Assembly (NCBI RefSeq): GCF_003732225.1
Contig: NZ_MOBJ01000003.1
Span: forward strand, 367,167 to 431,166
DNA length: 64,000 nucleotides
Direction of reading: 5' to 3'
Source: Pseudomonas brassicacearum
GTDB lineage: Bacteria > Pseudomonadota > Gammaproteobacteria > Pseudomonadales > Pseudomonadaceae
A model generated the notes under the pieces. The model was not told the origin of the DNA. It was given only the letters and a program-made list of their open reading frames with translations, and searched no databases. Made by a program: the position numbers and the translations under genes. This document shows, piece by piece, positions 46,694-55,600 of the stretch. Each line of letters starts with the position of its first letter. Within the stretch, counting starts at the first letter, position 1.

Positions 46694-46753
46694 GCCCTCT
46701 CCTGCGGCAATTTGACGCTCCTGTTGATCAGTCCTCCCGCGGTAGCGCCTTTA

Positions 46754-48646
46754 ATGACCAGAAACATGAAGTTCAGCCACAAGATCCTGCTCGCCGCTGC
46801 CCTTGTGGTTGCCGTAGCGTTCGCCTGTTTTATTCTGTTCAACGACTACCGTCAGCGCCAAACCCTGCGCAGCAGCACCGAGTCCTCGATGCAGGAACTC
46901 GGCAGCCTGACCACCAGCAACATCCAGACCTGGCTGGAAAGCCGCATTCAGTTGCTGCAATCGCTGGCCCAGCAAGTGGCCGTCGACGGCCCGGCGCTGG
47001 ACAGCCTGAAACGCGCCGTCGGCCTGCCGGCCTACACCAGCAACTTTCAGTTGAGCTACTTCGGCGGTGCCGACGGCGTAATGTTCTCGGTACCGGCCGG
47101 CAATCGCGCGGCGGACTATGACCCACGCGCCCGTGGCTGGTACAAAGCCGCCAACAGCGCACAGCAGACCATCGTCACCGAACCCTACATCGCTGCGTCC
47201 TCGGGCAAGCTGGTGATCACTGTTGCCACGCCCGTGCAGCATCAGAACCAGATGATTGGCGTGGCTGGCGCAGACATCGACCTGAGCAGCGTCAGTGCGA
47301 TCATCAACTCGCTGAACTTCGGCGGCCACGGCCACGCGTTCATCGTCAGCAGCGACGGCAAGATCCTGATTCACCCGGACAGCAAACTGGTGCTTAAAAA
47401 CCTCACCGAGGCCTATCCCGCTGGCGCACCAAAGGTCAGCCCCGGCATGAAGGAAGTCGAGGTGGACGGCAAGGCCCAGTTCATCTCGTTCACCCACGTC
47501 AACGGCGTACCGTCGGCTGACTGGTACGTGGCACTGGTACTTGACCAGGACACCGCGTTTTCGATGCTCAGCGAGTTCCGCACCTCGGCGATCATCGCCA
47601 TGGTAATTGCCGTGGTGATCATCATCACGCTGCTCGGCATGCTGATCCGCGTCTTGATGCAGCCGTTGCTGACCATGGGCCGCGCCATGCATGACATCGC
47701 CGAAGGTGAAGGCGACCTGACCAGACGCCTGACCATTCATGGCCAGGACGAGTTCGGGGCGCTGGGTACCTCGTTCAACCGTTTCGTCGAGCGTATTCAC
47801 ACCTCGATCCGCGAAGTCTCGTCGGCCACTGGCCAAGTCAACGAAGTCGCCCTGCGTGTCGTCAGCGCCTCCAACTCGTCGATGTTCAATTCCGATCAGC
47901 AAGCCTCGCGCACCAGCAGCGTGGCGGCAGCGATCAACCAGCTCGGCGCCGCCGCCCAGGAAATCGCCCAGAACGCGGCCCTCGCCTCGCAACACTCCAG
48001 CGACGCCCGCAGCCTGGCCGAAGACGGCCAGCAAGTGGTGGATAAAACCATCGCAGCGATGCAGCAGCTGTCGGCAAAAATCAGTGACTCGTGCGGCAAC
48101 ATCGAAACGCTGAACAGCAACACGGTGAACATCGGGCAGATTCTGGAGGTGATCACCAGCATCTCGCAGCAAACCAACCTGCTGGCCCTCAACGCCGCCA
48201 TCGAAGCGGCGCGTGCTGGCGAGGCCGGACGTGGTTTCGCGGTGGTTGCCGACGAAGTGCGCAACCTCGCCCACCGCACCCAGGATTCGGCGCAGCAAGT
48301 GCAGAAGATGATTGAAGAGCTGCAAGTCGGCGCCCGTGAAGCCGTCGCCATCATGACCGACAGTCAGCGCCAGAGCGAAACCAGCGTCGGCATTGCCAAC
48401 CAGGCCGGTGAGCGCTTGGGTAGCGTGACCCAGCGCATCGGCGAAATCGACGGCATGAACCAGTCGGTAGCCACCGCTACCGAAGAACAGACGGCCGTGG
48501 TCGAGTCGATCAACGTCGACATCACCGAGATCAACACACTGAACCAGGAAGGCGTGGAGAACCTGCAATCGACCTTGCGCGCGTGCGCCGATCTTGAGCA
48601 GCAGGCGGCGCGGTTGAAGCAGTTGGTCGGTAGTTTCAGAATTTAA
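46754..48646 (+). CDS. Methyl-accepting chemotaxis protein with dCache_1 amino-acid sensor (PctA-like)
   Basis: Inner-membrane chemoreceptor, 630 residues from the ATG at 46754 ([15 protein letters not shown]), an N-terminus closely resembling PctA of P. aeruginosa. TM1 is about 7-28 and the periplasmic double-Cache domain about 30-275. The amino-acid carboxylate/amine-binding residues are in place: Arg127, Trp129 and Tyr130 (YDPRARGWY), Tyr145 (TEPYIAAS) and Asp174 (GVAGADI). TM2 is about 280-303, then HAMP and the signalling domain with tip [20 protein letters not shown]. It therefore probably senses L-amino acids. It has no CheR-binding pentapeptide. Spacing and hairpins upstream suggest its own promoter. 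Confidence 0.92.
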   Translation: MTRNMKFSHKILLAAALVVAVAFACFILFNDYRQRQTLRSSTESSMQELGSLTTSNIQTWLESRIQLLQSLAQQVAVDGPALDSLKRAVGLPAYTSNFQLSYFGGADGVMFSVPAGNRAADYDPRARGWYKAANSAQQTIVTEPYIAASSGKLVITVATPVQHQNQMIGVAGADIDLSSVSAIINSLNFGGHGHAFIVSSDGKILIHPDSKLVLKNLTEAYPAGAPKVSPGMKEVEVDGKAQFISFTHVNGVPSADWYVALVLDQDTAFSMLSEFRTSAIIAMVIAVVIIITLLGMLIRVLMQPLLTMGRAMHDIAEGEGDLTRRLTIHGQDEFGALGTSFNRFVERIHTSIREVSSATGQVNEVALRVVSASNSSMFNSDQQASRTSSVAAAINQLGAAAQEIAQNAALASQHSSDARSLAEDGQQVVDKTIAAMQQLSAKISDSCGNIETLNSNTVNIGQILEVITSISQQTNLLALNAAIEAARAGEAGRGFAVVADEVRNLAHRTQDSAQQVQKMIEELQVGAREAVAIMTDSQRQSETSVGIANQAGERLGSVTQRIGEIDGMNQSVATATEEQTAVVESINVDITEINTLNQEGVENLQSTLRACADLEQQAARLKQLVGSFRI

Positions 48647-48653
48647 TCCAAGT

Positions 48654-48672
48654 GGCGCACATTACGTGCGCC
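48654..48672 (+). terminator. Hairpin downstream of the dCache chemoreceptor
   Basis: Seven-base stem GGCGCAC / GTGCGCC with loop ATTAC, eight bases after the chemoreceptor stop. There is no U tract, so it may act as an mRNA 3' stabiliser or a rho-dependent end rather than an intrinsic terminator. Confidence 0.45.
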
Positions 48673-48684
48673 TGTCAGGTGAAA

Positions 48685-48720
48685 CTGACGAAGGACTGAA
48701 TTAAGACTAAACTCAGTCCT
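48685..48720 (+). promoter_or_regulatory. Promoter and palindromic operator of the toxin-antitoxin operon
   Basis: CTGACG (48685-48690) and TAAACT (48708-48713) form a sigma-70-like promoter with a 17-base spacer. AGGACTGA (48692-48699) and TCAGTCCT (48713-48720) are perfect inverted repeats spanning the -10 region, as expected for autorepression by the antitoxin. Confidence 0.6.
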
Positions 48721-48744
48721 ATCTACCAGAAGGAGATCGATTTC

Positions 48745-49017
48745 ATGAAGCTTTCCTCTCAAATAAAACCCATCAGCTACCTGAAAAGCCACACCGCCGA
48801 AATCGTCAAGACCATCACCGAGAGCCGTGAACCCTTGGTTATCACCCAAAATGGTGAAGCAAAACTGGTTGTCATGGATGTGAAAAGCTTCGAAGAGCAA
48901 GAAGACACAATGGCCCTGCTGAAGCTACTGGCAATGGGCAACCGTGAAATCGAAGAAGGTAAATTTCGAAATGCGGAGGACGTTTTCGCGGAGCTGGACA
49001 GGGCTGATCATCAATGA
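48745..49017 (+). CDS. Phd/YefM-family antitoxin
   Basis: A 90-residue antitoxin and autorepressor. The N-terminal Phd/YefM DNA-binding domain is recognisable: ISYLKSHTAEIVKTITESREPLVITQNGEAKLVVMDVKSFEE.. spanning about residues 10-52. The C-terminal charged helix (about 55-90, LLAMGNREIEEGKFRNAEDV) is the part that wraps the toxin. AGAAGGAGATCG precedes the ATG. Its TGA overlaps the toxin ATG by four bases. It probably binds the palindrome at 48692-48720. Base composition is more AT-rich than neighbouring genes, in keeping with acquisition by transfer. Confidence 0.9.
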   Translation: MKLSSQIKPISYLKSHTAEIVKTITESREPLVITQNGEAKLVVMDVKSFEEQEDTMALLKLLAMGNREIEEGKFRNAEDVFAELDRADHQ

Positions 49018-49346
49018 GCTTCGATGTCGTCATTCTTCAGTCCGCAGAAACAGACCTCAAAGAACTCCGTAGCTACCTCACCAAACACTTCTCTTCCCAA
49101 ACATGGCAAGTCACCTATACCGCTCTGAGGGCCGCCATTCGCCATTTGGCGACACAGCCTTATGCAGGCTCAATCCCAGAAGAAATCGAAAGGCTCAACA
49201 TCAGCCAGTATCGACAGATCCTGTCAGGGAAGAACCGGGTCATTTATGAAGTACGGGACAAGACTGTTTACATCCACATCATTGCCGACACGCGAAAAAA
49301 CCTGCCAACCCTGTTGATGAAACGACTTCTTCAAATGAATTCGTGA
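49014..49346 (+). CDS. ParE/RelE-superfamily toxin
   Basis: A 110-residue toxin of the ParE/RelE fold, partner of the preceding Phd-type antitoxin. It begins MSFDVVILQSAETDLKELRSYL, with the two N-terminal helices (SQTWQVTYTALRAAIRHL; the LA.QPYAGSIPEE turn), then QYRQILSGKNRVIYEVRDKTVYIHIIADTRK, the beta-sheet core with conserved Arg residues. RelE members cleave ribosome-bound mRNA and ParE members target gyrase; the two cannot be separated from sequence alone, although the helical N-terminus and IADTRKNL tail look ParE-like. Translational coupling (ATGA) keeps antitoxin in excess. Confidence 0.87.
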   Translation: MSFDVVILQSAETDLKELRSYLTKHFSSQTWQVTYTALRAAIRHLATQPYAGSIPEEIERLNISQYRQILSGKNRVIYEVRDKTVYIHIIADTRKNLPTLLMKRLLQMNS

Positions 49347-49360
49347 GCTCGACACAGTAG

Positions 49361-49963
49361 TTAAAACCGCGCCCCAGGCCCACTCAAAAACGCCAACTCT
49401 TCTGGCGTGTTCTCACGTCCAAGAATCTCGTTGCGATGGGGAAAGCGTCCAAACCTTGCAATGATCTTCTGATGCCGTTCGGCGTAATCGAGGTTATCGG
49501 CAAACACCGCCCGATCCGCCTCGGGCTGCTGTGCCAACAGATCGGTAAAACGTGAGACGGCTTCGCTCTGCACCGCCAGATTTTCGCAATGCTCGAACAC
49601 CAGGTAGATGAATACCCGCTGGATGGGCAGCAGTTGCCGATCGAAATCCGCGGCAATGCCTTGCGCCACCAGAGCCTGAGCTCTCAAGTCGCCTGCGAAG
49701 GATTTGGGGGTTTCGCGAAAGATCATTCGCGGTAACTGGTCGAGCAACAGCACCAGGGCCAGCCAACCTTCGGGACGTTGCGTCCACTCGGTCAATCCGC
49801 CGGCCAGTGCCTGTTCCACCAGATCCCCGAAACGCGTGCGCGCTTCGAGGTCCTGGCTGTCACGCTTGCCGAACCACAACTTGCCCTTGTCAGCCGCTAC
49901 GTCATCAGGTGCTTCGGCTGAACCGAACCACCATTCGAGCAACGGCTGCCAGGGCGCGCTCAT
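49361..49963 (-). CDS. DUF924 family protein
   Basis: A 200-residue all-helical protein of the DUF924 family, predicted to have a TPR-like fold; no function is known. Visible family blocks: LLEWWFGSAEAPDDVAADKGKLWFGKRDSQD (N-terminal WF..LWF), GWLALVLLLDQLPRMIFRETPKSFAGDLRAQALV (DQxPRxxxR..AFAxD) and FIYLVFEHCENLAVQSEAVSRF (PFxHSE-like, here FEHCEN), then RFGRFPHRNEILGRENTPEE. The start MSAPWQPLLEWW is natural. It follows fbp on the minus strand by three bases and is probably cotranscribed with it. Confidence 0.87.
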   Translation of the reverse strand: MSAPWQPLLEWWFGSAEAPDDVAADKGKLWFGKRDSQDLEARTRFGDLVEQALAGGLTEWTQRPEGWLALVLLLDQLPRMIFRETPKSFAGDLRAQALVAQGIAADFDRQLLPIQRVFIYLVFEHCENLAVQSEAVSRFTDLLAQQPEADRAVFADNLDYAERHQKIIARFGRFPHRNEILGRENTPEELAFLSGPGARF

Positions 49964-49966
49964 GGT

Positions 49967-50977
49967 TTACTCCTTGTGGTAAGCCGTGACGCGTTCAACT
50001 TCTTCTTTCGAGCCGAGGAACACCGCAACACGCTGGTGCAGGCCTTCCGGCTTGATGTCGAGAATACGCTGGTGACCGTCGGTGGACGCGCCGCCAGCCT
50101 GTTCAACCAGGAACGACATCGGGTTGGCTTCGTACATCAGACGCAATTTGCCCGGCTTGGAGGGCTCGCGGCTGTCACGTGGGTACATGAACAGGCCACC
50201 GCGGGTCAGGATGCGGTGCACGTCGGCCACCATCGCGGCGACCCAGCGCATGTTGTAGTTCTTCTTCAGCGGGCCTTCTTCGCCAGCCAGCAATTCGCCG
50301 ACGTAGCGTTGTACCGGCGCTTCCCAGTGACGCTGGTTGGACATGTTGATCGCGAATTCCTGAGTGGACTCCGGAATCTTGATGTCTTCATGGGTCAGCA
50401 CGAAGCTGCCCATTTCACGGTCCAGGGTAAAGCCTTTCACGCCATCACCCAGAGTCAGCACCAGCATGGTTTGCGGGCCGTAGATGGCATAACCGGCGGC
50501 TACCTGTTCGGTGCCTGGCTGCATGAACGCCTTTTCATTCAAGGGTTCGTTCTGGCTCAGGTATTCGTTCGGGCAACGCAGCACCGAGAAGATAGTACCG
50601 ACCGGCGCGTTGATATCGATGTTCGACGAACCGTCCAGCGGGTCGAATACCAGCAGGTAGGCGCCTTTCGGGTATTTGCCCGGGATCTGGTAGGCATTGT
50701 CCATTTCTTCGGACGCCATGCCGGCCAGGTGACCGCCCCATTCGTTGGCTTCGAGCAGGATCTCGTTGGAGAGCACGTCGAGTTTCTTCTGGACTTCGCC
50801 TTGCACGTTTTCAGTGCCCATGCTGCCCAGAACACCACCCAGGGCGCCTTTGGAGACAGCGTGGCTGATTTCCTTGCAGGCACGCGCCACGACTTCGATC
50901 AGAAAGCGCAGATCGGCAGGCGTGTTGTTGCTACGGGTCTGCTCAATCAAATAGCGACTCAGGGTAACGCGGGACAT
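49967..50977 (-). CDS. fbp: Fructose-1,6-bisphosphatase, class I
   Basis: Gluconeogenic enzyme converting fructose-1,6-bisphosphate to fructose-6-phosphate; essential for growth on non-sugar carbon such as histidine-derived glutamate. It has 336 residues. The metal-binding motif [14 protein letters not shown] (about 109-122) is present, as are ASEEMD (about 88-93) and the substrate-binding [40 protein letters not shown] is the C-terminal family signature. Start [13 protein letters not shown] with GGAGG-like sequence upstream. DUF924 follows three bases beyond the stop. Confidence 0.97.
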   Translation of the reverse strand: MSRVTLSRYLIEQTRSNNTPADLRFLIEVVARACKEISHAVSKGALGGVLGSMGTENVQGEVQKKLDVLSNEILLEANEWGGHLAGMASEEMDNAYQIPGKYPKGAYLLVFDPLDGSSNIDINAPVGTIFSVLRCPNEYLSQNEPLNEKAFMQPGTEQVAAGYAIYGPQTMLVLTLGDGVKGFTLDREMGSFVLTHEDIKIPESTQEFAINMSNQRHWEAPVQRYVGELLAGEEGPLKKNYNMRWVAAMVADVHRILTRGGLFMYPRDSREPSKPGKLRLMYEANPMSFLVEQAGGASTDGHQRILDIKPEGLHQRVAVFLGSKEEVERVTAYHKE

Positions 50978-51165
50978 GGAAGGCTCCGGAGGAATGGGGG
51001 CTAAAAACCCGCGCAGTTTAACGCGAGTCGTTGCGCAATTCCTCTTATCAGACGAGATTCACTCAATAGAGTTCATGCGCGGGGTTGAGCGTAGTTCGAA
51101 ACCGGGCGGGATGTGACCGCGAGATCGGTGCCAGTTTTGATATTTTTGGTGGTTTCAAGGACGCC

Positions 51166-51229
51166 ATCGCGAGCAGGCTCGCTCCCACAAGAGTGCCTCT
51201 GTACCTGTGGGAGCGAGCCTGCTCGCGAT
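51166..51229. repeat. REP family A pair, outward, 16-nt spacer
   Basis: Reverse REP at 51166-51189 and forward REP at 51206-51229, both with the GAGC(C/A)xGCTC variant core (AGCAGGCTCGC and GCGAGCCTGC). Same geometry as 35198-35261. It lies between fbp and the DUF3999 gene, just after the end of the latter. Confidence 0.85.
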
Positions 51230-51249
51230 TGGGTGCAAAGCACCCACGC

Positions 51250-52614
51250 TCAATTTTCAGCAGGTGGCTTGCGCAGCAGACTGAACGCCATACCCGCCAA
51301 TCCCGCCACACCGAGCAAGAGCACCGCCCACAAACCGATCTTCTTCCAGTTCGTGCCGGTCGCAATCGGTGTCACCGCCGTAACGGGCGAAGTCACCACC
51401 GCCCCGCCATCAACCTTGGCCTGCCCCAAGGCCGCCAGCCGCTTGGGACTGTAATCGGGAATCAGCGTCGACAGCGGCAAGCTCGCCGCTTTAACCGTCG
51501 CGCTGCCCAGCGCCAATGTGTACGGCCCCGCTCCGCGCGCGAGGAACACCAGCCGTGTCGAGCGCACGGCATAGCGCACTGTCGGGGCTTGTGCGCCCAA
51601 ACCACCGCCGCGCTCGTCGACGGTCAGTTTCAACTGTTGCACCACTTGAGCCGGTACCTGTAATTCGTCCTGCAGTACGTCCTGACCATTCTGCGTCAGC
51701 CGGTACAGCAAACCGCTGCTCAAGGTCTGCCACGGCAGACTGCTTTCGCGCCGACCCGACAGGGTCACCGGCGCCAGGCTATTGGTCTGGTTCAAGTCAA
51801 CCTTCAACCGCTCGACGCTCAAGCCCATCGGCAACTGCCAGGTGTATTCGCCGGCCTTGGTGCTGCTGCCGGCCAACGGCTCGGACCAGACCAACGGTTG
51901 CGGCAGGTAGCTGGAACTGGCGCTTTGCAATTGCGCCGAGGTCAGCGCCGGCGCCTTCTGCGGGGTTTTCCACAGTAAACGCAAATAACGCGCGCTCTGC
52001 CCCGGCAAGCTCACCTCGTGCTGCTCGACCCGCTGATCGGCAAACGACAGTCGCGCCACCTGGCCTTCGCCCCACGGCTGCCAATGCTGCAAGTCGTCGC
52101 TGGCCTCGATACTGAAACGCTGGAAGCCATCGTGCTCGCTGTTCCAGTCGAGGATCAACTGCTGCAACGGCGCCTTGATCGCGCTGGCGTCCAGCAACCA
52201 GCCGCGCAGCACTTCTTCGCCAGCTTCGGGCTGACTCGACGGCTGGACTTCCACCAGCGTGCCATTGGCGTTCAACTGCACGCGCACACTCGGCACCGCG
52301 TCGCGGGCAGAGCTCGAGTCGTAAAGCGGGAACCACTTGACGTCACTCACCAGAAGATTTTCGCGGCTCTGCGCCTGCTCCCGCGCCAGCGAATAGGCCT
52401 GCACCTCGCCGGCAGCGTTGAACACCCGCACGTCGCTGAGATCGGTCTGGCGCGCATTCAACTGCACCGCCAGCGGCAATTCGAGGCGATACCACGGCCC
52501 CTCGCCACTCAGGCTCAGCGGCACCTGAGTGGTGAAGTCCGCCGGTGTTTCCTGAGCATGGGCCGACAGCGCCGCACACAGTCCAACAGCGCCCAGCGAC
52601 AACTTCAGATTCAA
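51250..52614 (-). CDS. DUF3999 protein: secreted beta-sandwich protein with C-terminal anchor
   Basis: Not functionally characterised. It has 454 residues: signal peptide 1-20 (cleavage after SAHA), an N-terminal beta domain (about 38-120, LPLAVQLNARQTDLSDVRVF), then a segment at about 157-216 that looks like a discoidin (F5/8 type C) fold: FSIEASDDLQHWQPWGEG followed by ARYLRLLW. Another beta-rich region (about 245-370) comes next, and a single C-terminal membrane helix (about 425-445) with a short basic tail. It is thus probably a periplasmic, inner-membrane-anchored protein. The start overlaps the DUF2339 stop by four bases, so the two act together. Discoidin-like folds often bind sugars, hinting at an envelope-glycan role; this is inference. 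Confidence 0.82.
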   Translation of the reverse strand: MNLKLSLGAVGLCAALSAHAQETPADFTTQVPLSLSGEGPWYRLELPLAVQLNARQTDLSDVRVFNAAGEVQAYSLAREQAQSRENLLVSDVKWFPLYDSSSARDAVPSVRVQLNANGTLVEVQPSSQPEAGEEVLRGWLLDASAIKAPLQQLILDWNSEHDGFQRFSIEASDDLQHWQPWGEGQVARLSFADQRVEQHEVSLPGQSARYLRLLWKTPQKAPALTSAQLQSASSSYLPQPLVWSEPLAGSSTKAGEYTWQLPMGLSVERLKVDLNQTNSLAPVTLSGRRESSLPWQTLSSGLLYRLTQNGQDVLQDELQVPAQVVQQLKLTVDERGGGLGAQAPTVRYAVRSTRLVFLARGAGPYTLALGSATVKAASLPLSTLIPDYSPKRLAALGQAKVDGGAVVTSPVTAVTPIATGTNWKKIGLWAVLLLGVAGLAGMAFSLLRKPPAEN

Positions 52615-55600
52615 GATGACACTCCTTCAGATTCATTGGCCGGCTTTTCAGGCTCAGGCGTTGTTTCGCCACGTTTGGGCGGTAGCGGTGCGAAATAACC
52701 GACCACCAGCAGCAACACGCCCACGCCGATAAACGACACGATCCGCGCCAGCCCGCCACGGTTACTCAATTCGACAAAGACCAGTTTGGCGACCACCAGC
52801 GCGATCAACGCCGCACCGACCAGCCAGACTTCCCGACGATGACGCAAATGGCCGCCGATCATCAGGCTCAGGGCGATCAAGGTCCAGACGATCGACAGAC
52901 CGGCCTGCACCAGCATCGACTCCAGCAAGGCATCCAGCTCATACGGCACGCCGCCCCAATGGTGAGCACTGCGCATCACCAGCGCGGTGAAGAAGGCGAA
53001 CAGCGAAACCCCGGCCACTACTTGCGTGGCGTGCTCGGCGTAATCGGCGCGAATCGCCAGTTGGCTGACCGCACTGCGCGACCAGACATAAACGCCGAAC
53101 AAGGCAAACAGCAGGCCGATTTCCAACGGGTTGAGCAACGGCAAGTAAGGCAACGGTTCGGCGGTGCCGTCGCTGGCGATGTTCGCCAGCCAGAACCAGC
53201 CGAGCATCAACAGCGCCAGCGGCAGCGCGGCGTACACGCGGTACTCGCGGGCATACGCCGAGATCGGCCACGGCCAGGCACGCGGTGCGGCCATCAGCAC
53301 CAGGTACAGACTCGGCAGAATCGCCCAACCAAGCCAGCGCCAGGCGTTGTACTGCTCGGACAACACCAGCAAGCCGTAACGCAACTCCAGCGCCAACACG
53401 CCAATCAACAGCCAGCAACCCAGCACGTGAGCAGCGCTCAACGCTCGCGCGGGGAGCATCGGCGCCAAGCGTCGCAGCGAGATGAAATGCACCACAAACA
53501 CCGCCGCCCACGCCAGCCAGCCGAGATTCGCCGCCGGGTGATAACGCGAATGCCAGGCCGCGACCAACACCAGCGCCGCTGCCGGAATCAACAAGGTGCA
53601 GAGCACGCCCAGGGCCGGCCAGTGCAATCGCCGGGACAACAACGTCCACAACGCGACACTCAGCGCCGCAATACCCAGCAGCAACGTGGCTTGCAGGTTC
53701 AGCGGCGCAAACCGCAGCACTTCGCTGATCAACGCCAGTGCCCACCAGGCCGCGCCCCACACCAGCAACAACTCGGACAAACGCCGCAAGCTCAAGGCAT
53801 CGAACGCGCTCGCATGATTGCCGAGCTGCAAGCGCCAGGCGCCGACCATCGCCGCCAGACCGAGCACCATTGGCGTCCAGAAACCGCTGTGGCCCAATGG
53901 TCGCAATCCTTCGCTGCCAAGCGGCCCGAGCAGTTCGGGACCGGCGATCAGGAATGCCGCGCCGCCAATCACCTGCAACAACAAGCCGAAGACAAAACTC
54001 ACCCGCTGCTGCAAGTACAGGCTCAGCCAGATGATCAACAGACCGCTGGCGGCCCACACCGCGCTCGCCGTTTGCCACGGCAACACAAACAGCACCGCGA
54101 GATTGATCAGCACCAACCCGGCCAGCAATACCACCGACAACCCACGCAGCAACCGCACGTCACTGCGCACCATGTCGTCGCGGGCGGCGAACAGCATCCC
54201 GCCGATCAATGCCAGACCTATCAAGGACGCAGTGAGCAAACCACTCCAGCCAGCGCTGAACACCGCCGTCGCCTCACCGCTGGCGCCTTGCAGCCGCAGC
54301 AGGAACAACACCCCACCGAGCAGTTGCACCGCGAACGCAGTAAACAGGAAGGTCCGCGATTGCAGGCGCAAGCCCACGAACAATGTCACCAAACCGGCCA
54401 AGGCCCAGCTGATTGCAGTGCCGTGGGTGAAGAAGAACAACGGCGCCAGCAGATAGAGAAAGGTCAGCCCGGCGCAGGCCAACACGGGCAGGCCCTTGCG
54501 TTCCCAGACCGAGGTTTGCTCAGGGGACGCATTGCGCAAGTGATAGAAACTGAACAGCAACGCCACGCCGAGCATCAGCGCACCGAGCGGCGAGCCAGCC
54601 AGCAGGCTGCTGTCGCCCAGGCTCAGTTTGCTGAGGAACGCCAGCGCCGAACCCAGTTGCAGCAGCAAGGCAAAGCCCCGCGCCAACGGCCGATGCTGAC
54701 GCAGGCCGAGCCAGTAGATCCCCGCGCCCTCCACCGCCCAGGCGGCCGCGGTCCAGCGCGCATCCAGACCCAACGGAATCGCCAGGCTGGCGAAAATCAC
54801 CCCCAGCGCCAGGCAGGTTTCCGCCAGCAGCAGGGCTCGACCGCCGCTGAGAAAACGCGCCAGCCCCATGTAAACGATGCCCAACGCCAGTGCGCTGAAC
54901 GCGGCGGCGAACTCAAAATGATGGATCAGCGCGAACTGCAAGCCGAAGCCCACCAGCGGTGGACCGAACAGCATCGTGCCGTCGACGTAGTCACCCTTGC
55001 GCGCCGACCAGCGCAGCAACGCCTCACGGCTGTCATTCTCCGGCGCGTCACTCATTTCGAGCAATTTGCGCCGGGCGAACAACAAACCAATCGCCAGGTA
55101 CATCAGGAAAAACACAATCAGAAACGGCTCGGTGCTCCACAGCAGTTCCGGCGTGTAAGAGCGCAGTCCCCAGGCGAAACCGATGCCGAAGGTGCCGGCA
55201 AAGCCGATCAGGTTCAGCGGCCGCCAGGCCTTGAACCAGGCGATGGCAAGGATGCCGGCGTTGAGCAGGGCGAAATAGCTGAACAGCGCGACATGGTTGC
55301 CGGCACCGGTGGAGGTCAGGATCGGCGCGGCAAACCCGCCCAGCGCCGCAGCGCACGCCAGGGCCAGCGAGTCCTGGGTGATCGCCAGAATCGCCGAGAA
55401 CACCGTCACCGCTACCAGCAAGCCCAACGCCGCCGTCGGGTCGAGCAACGGGTGCAGGCGCATGGCGGCGAACACCGTCAGGTACAACACGGCGATGCCG
55501 GTGCCCTGCAGGATCAACGCATAGTTGGTGTTACGCAGCCGCAACCACCAACCGAGCCCGAGCAATGCCAACGCGGCCGCAGCGACCCCGGCGTAACGCA

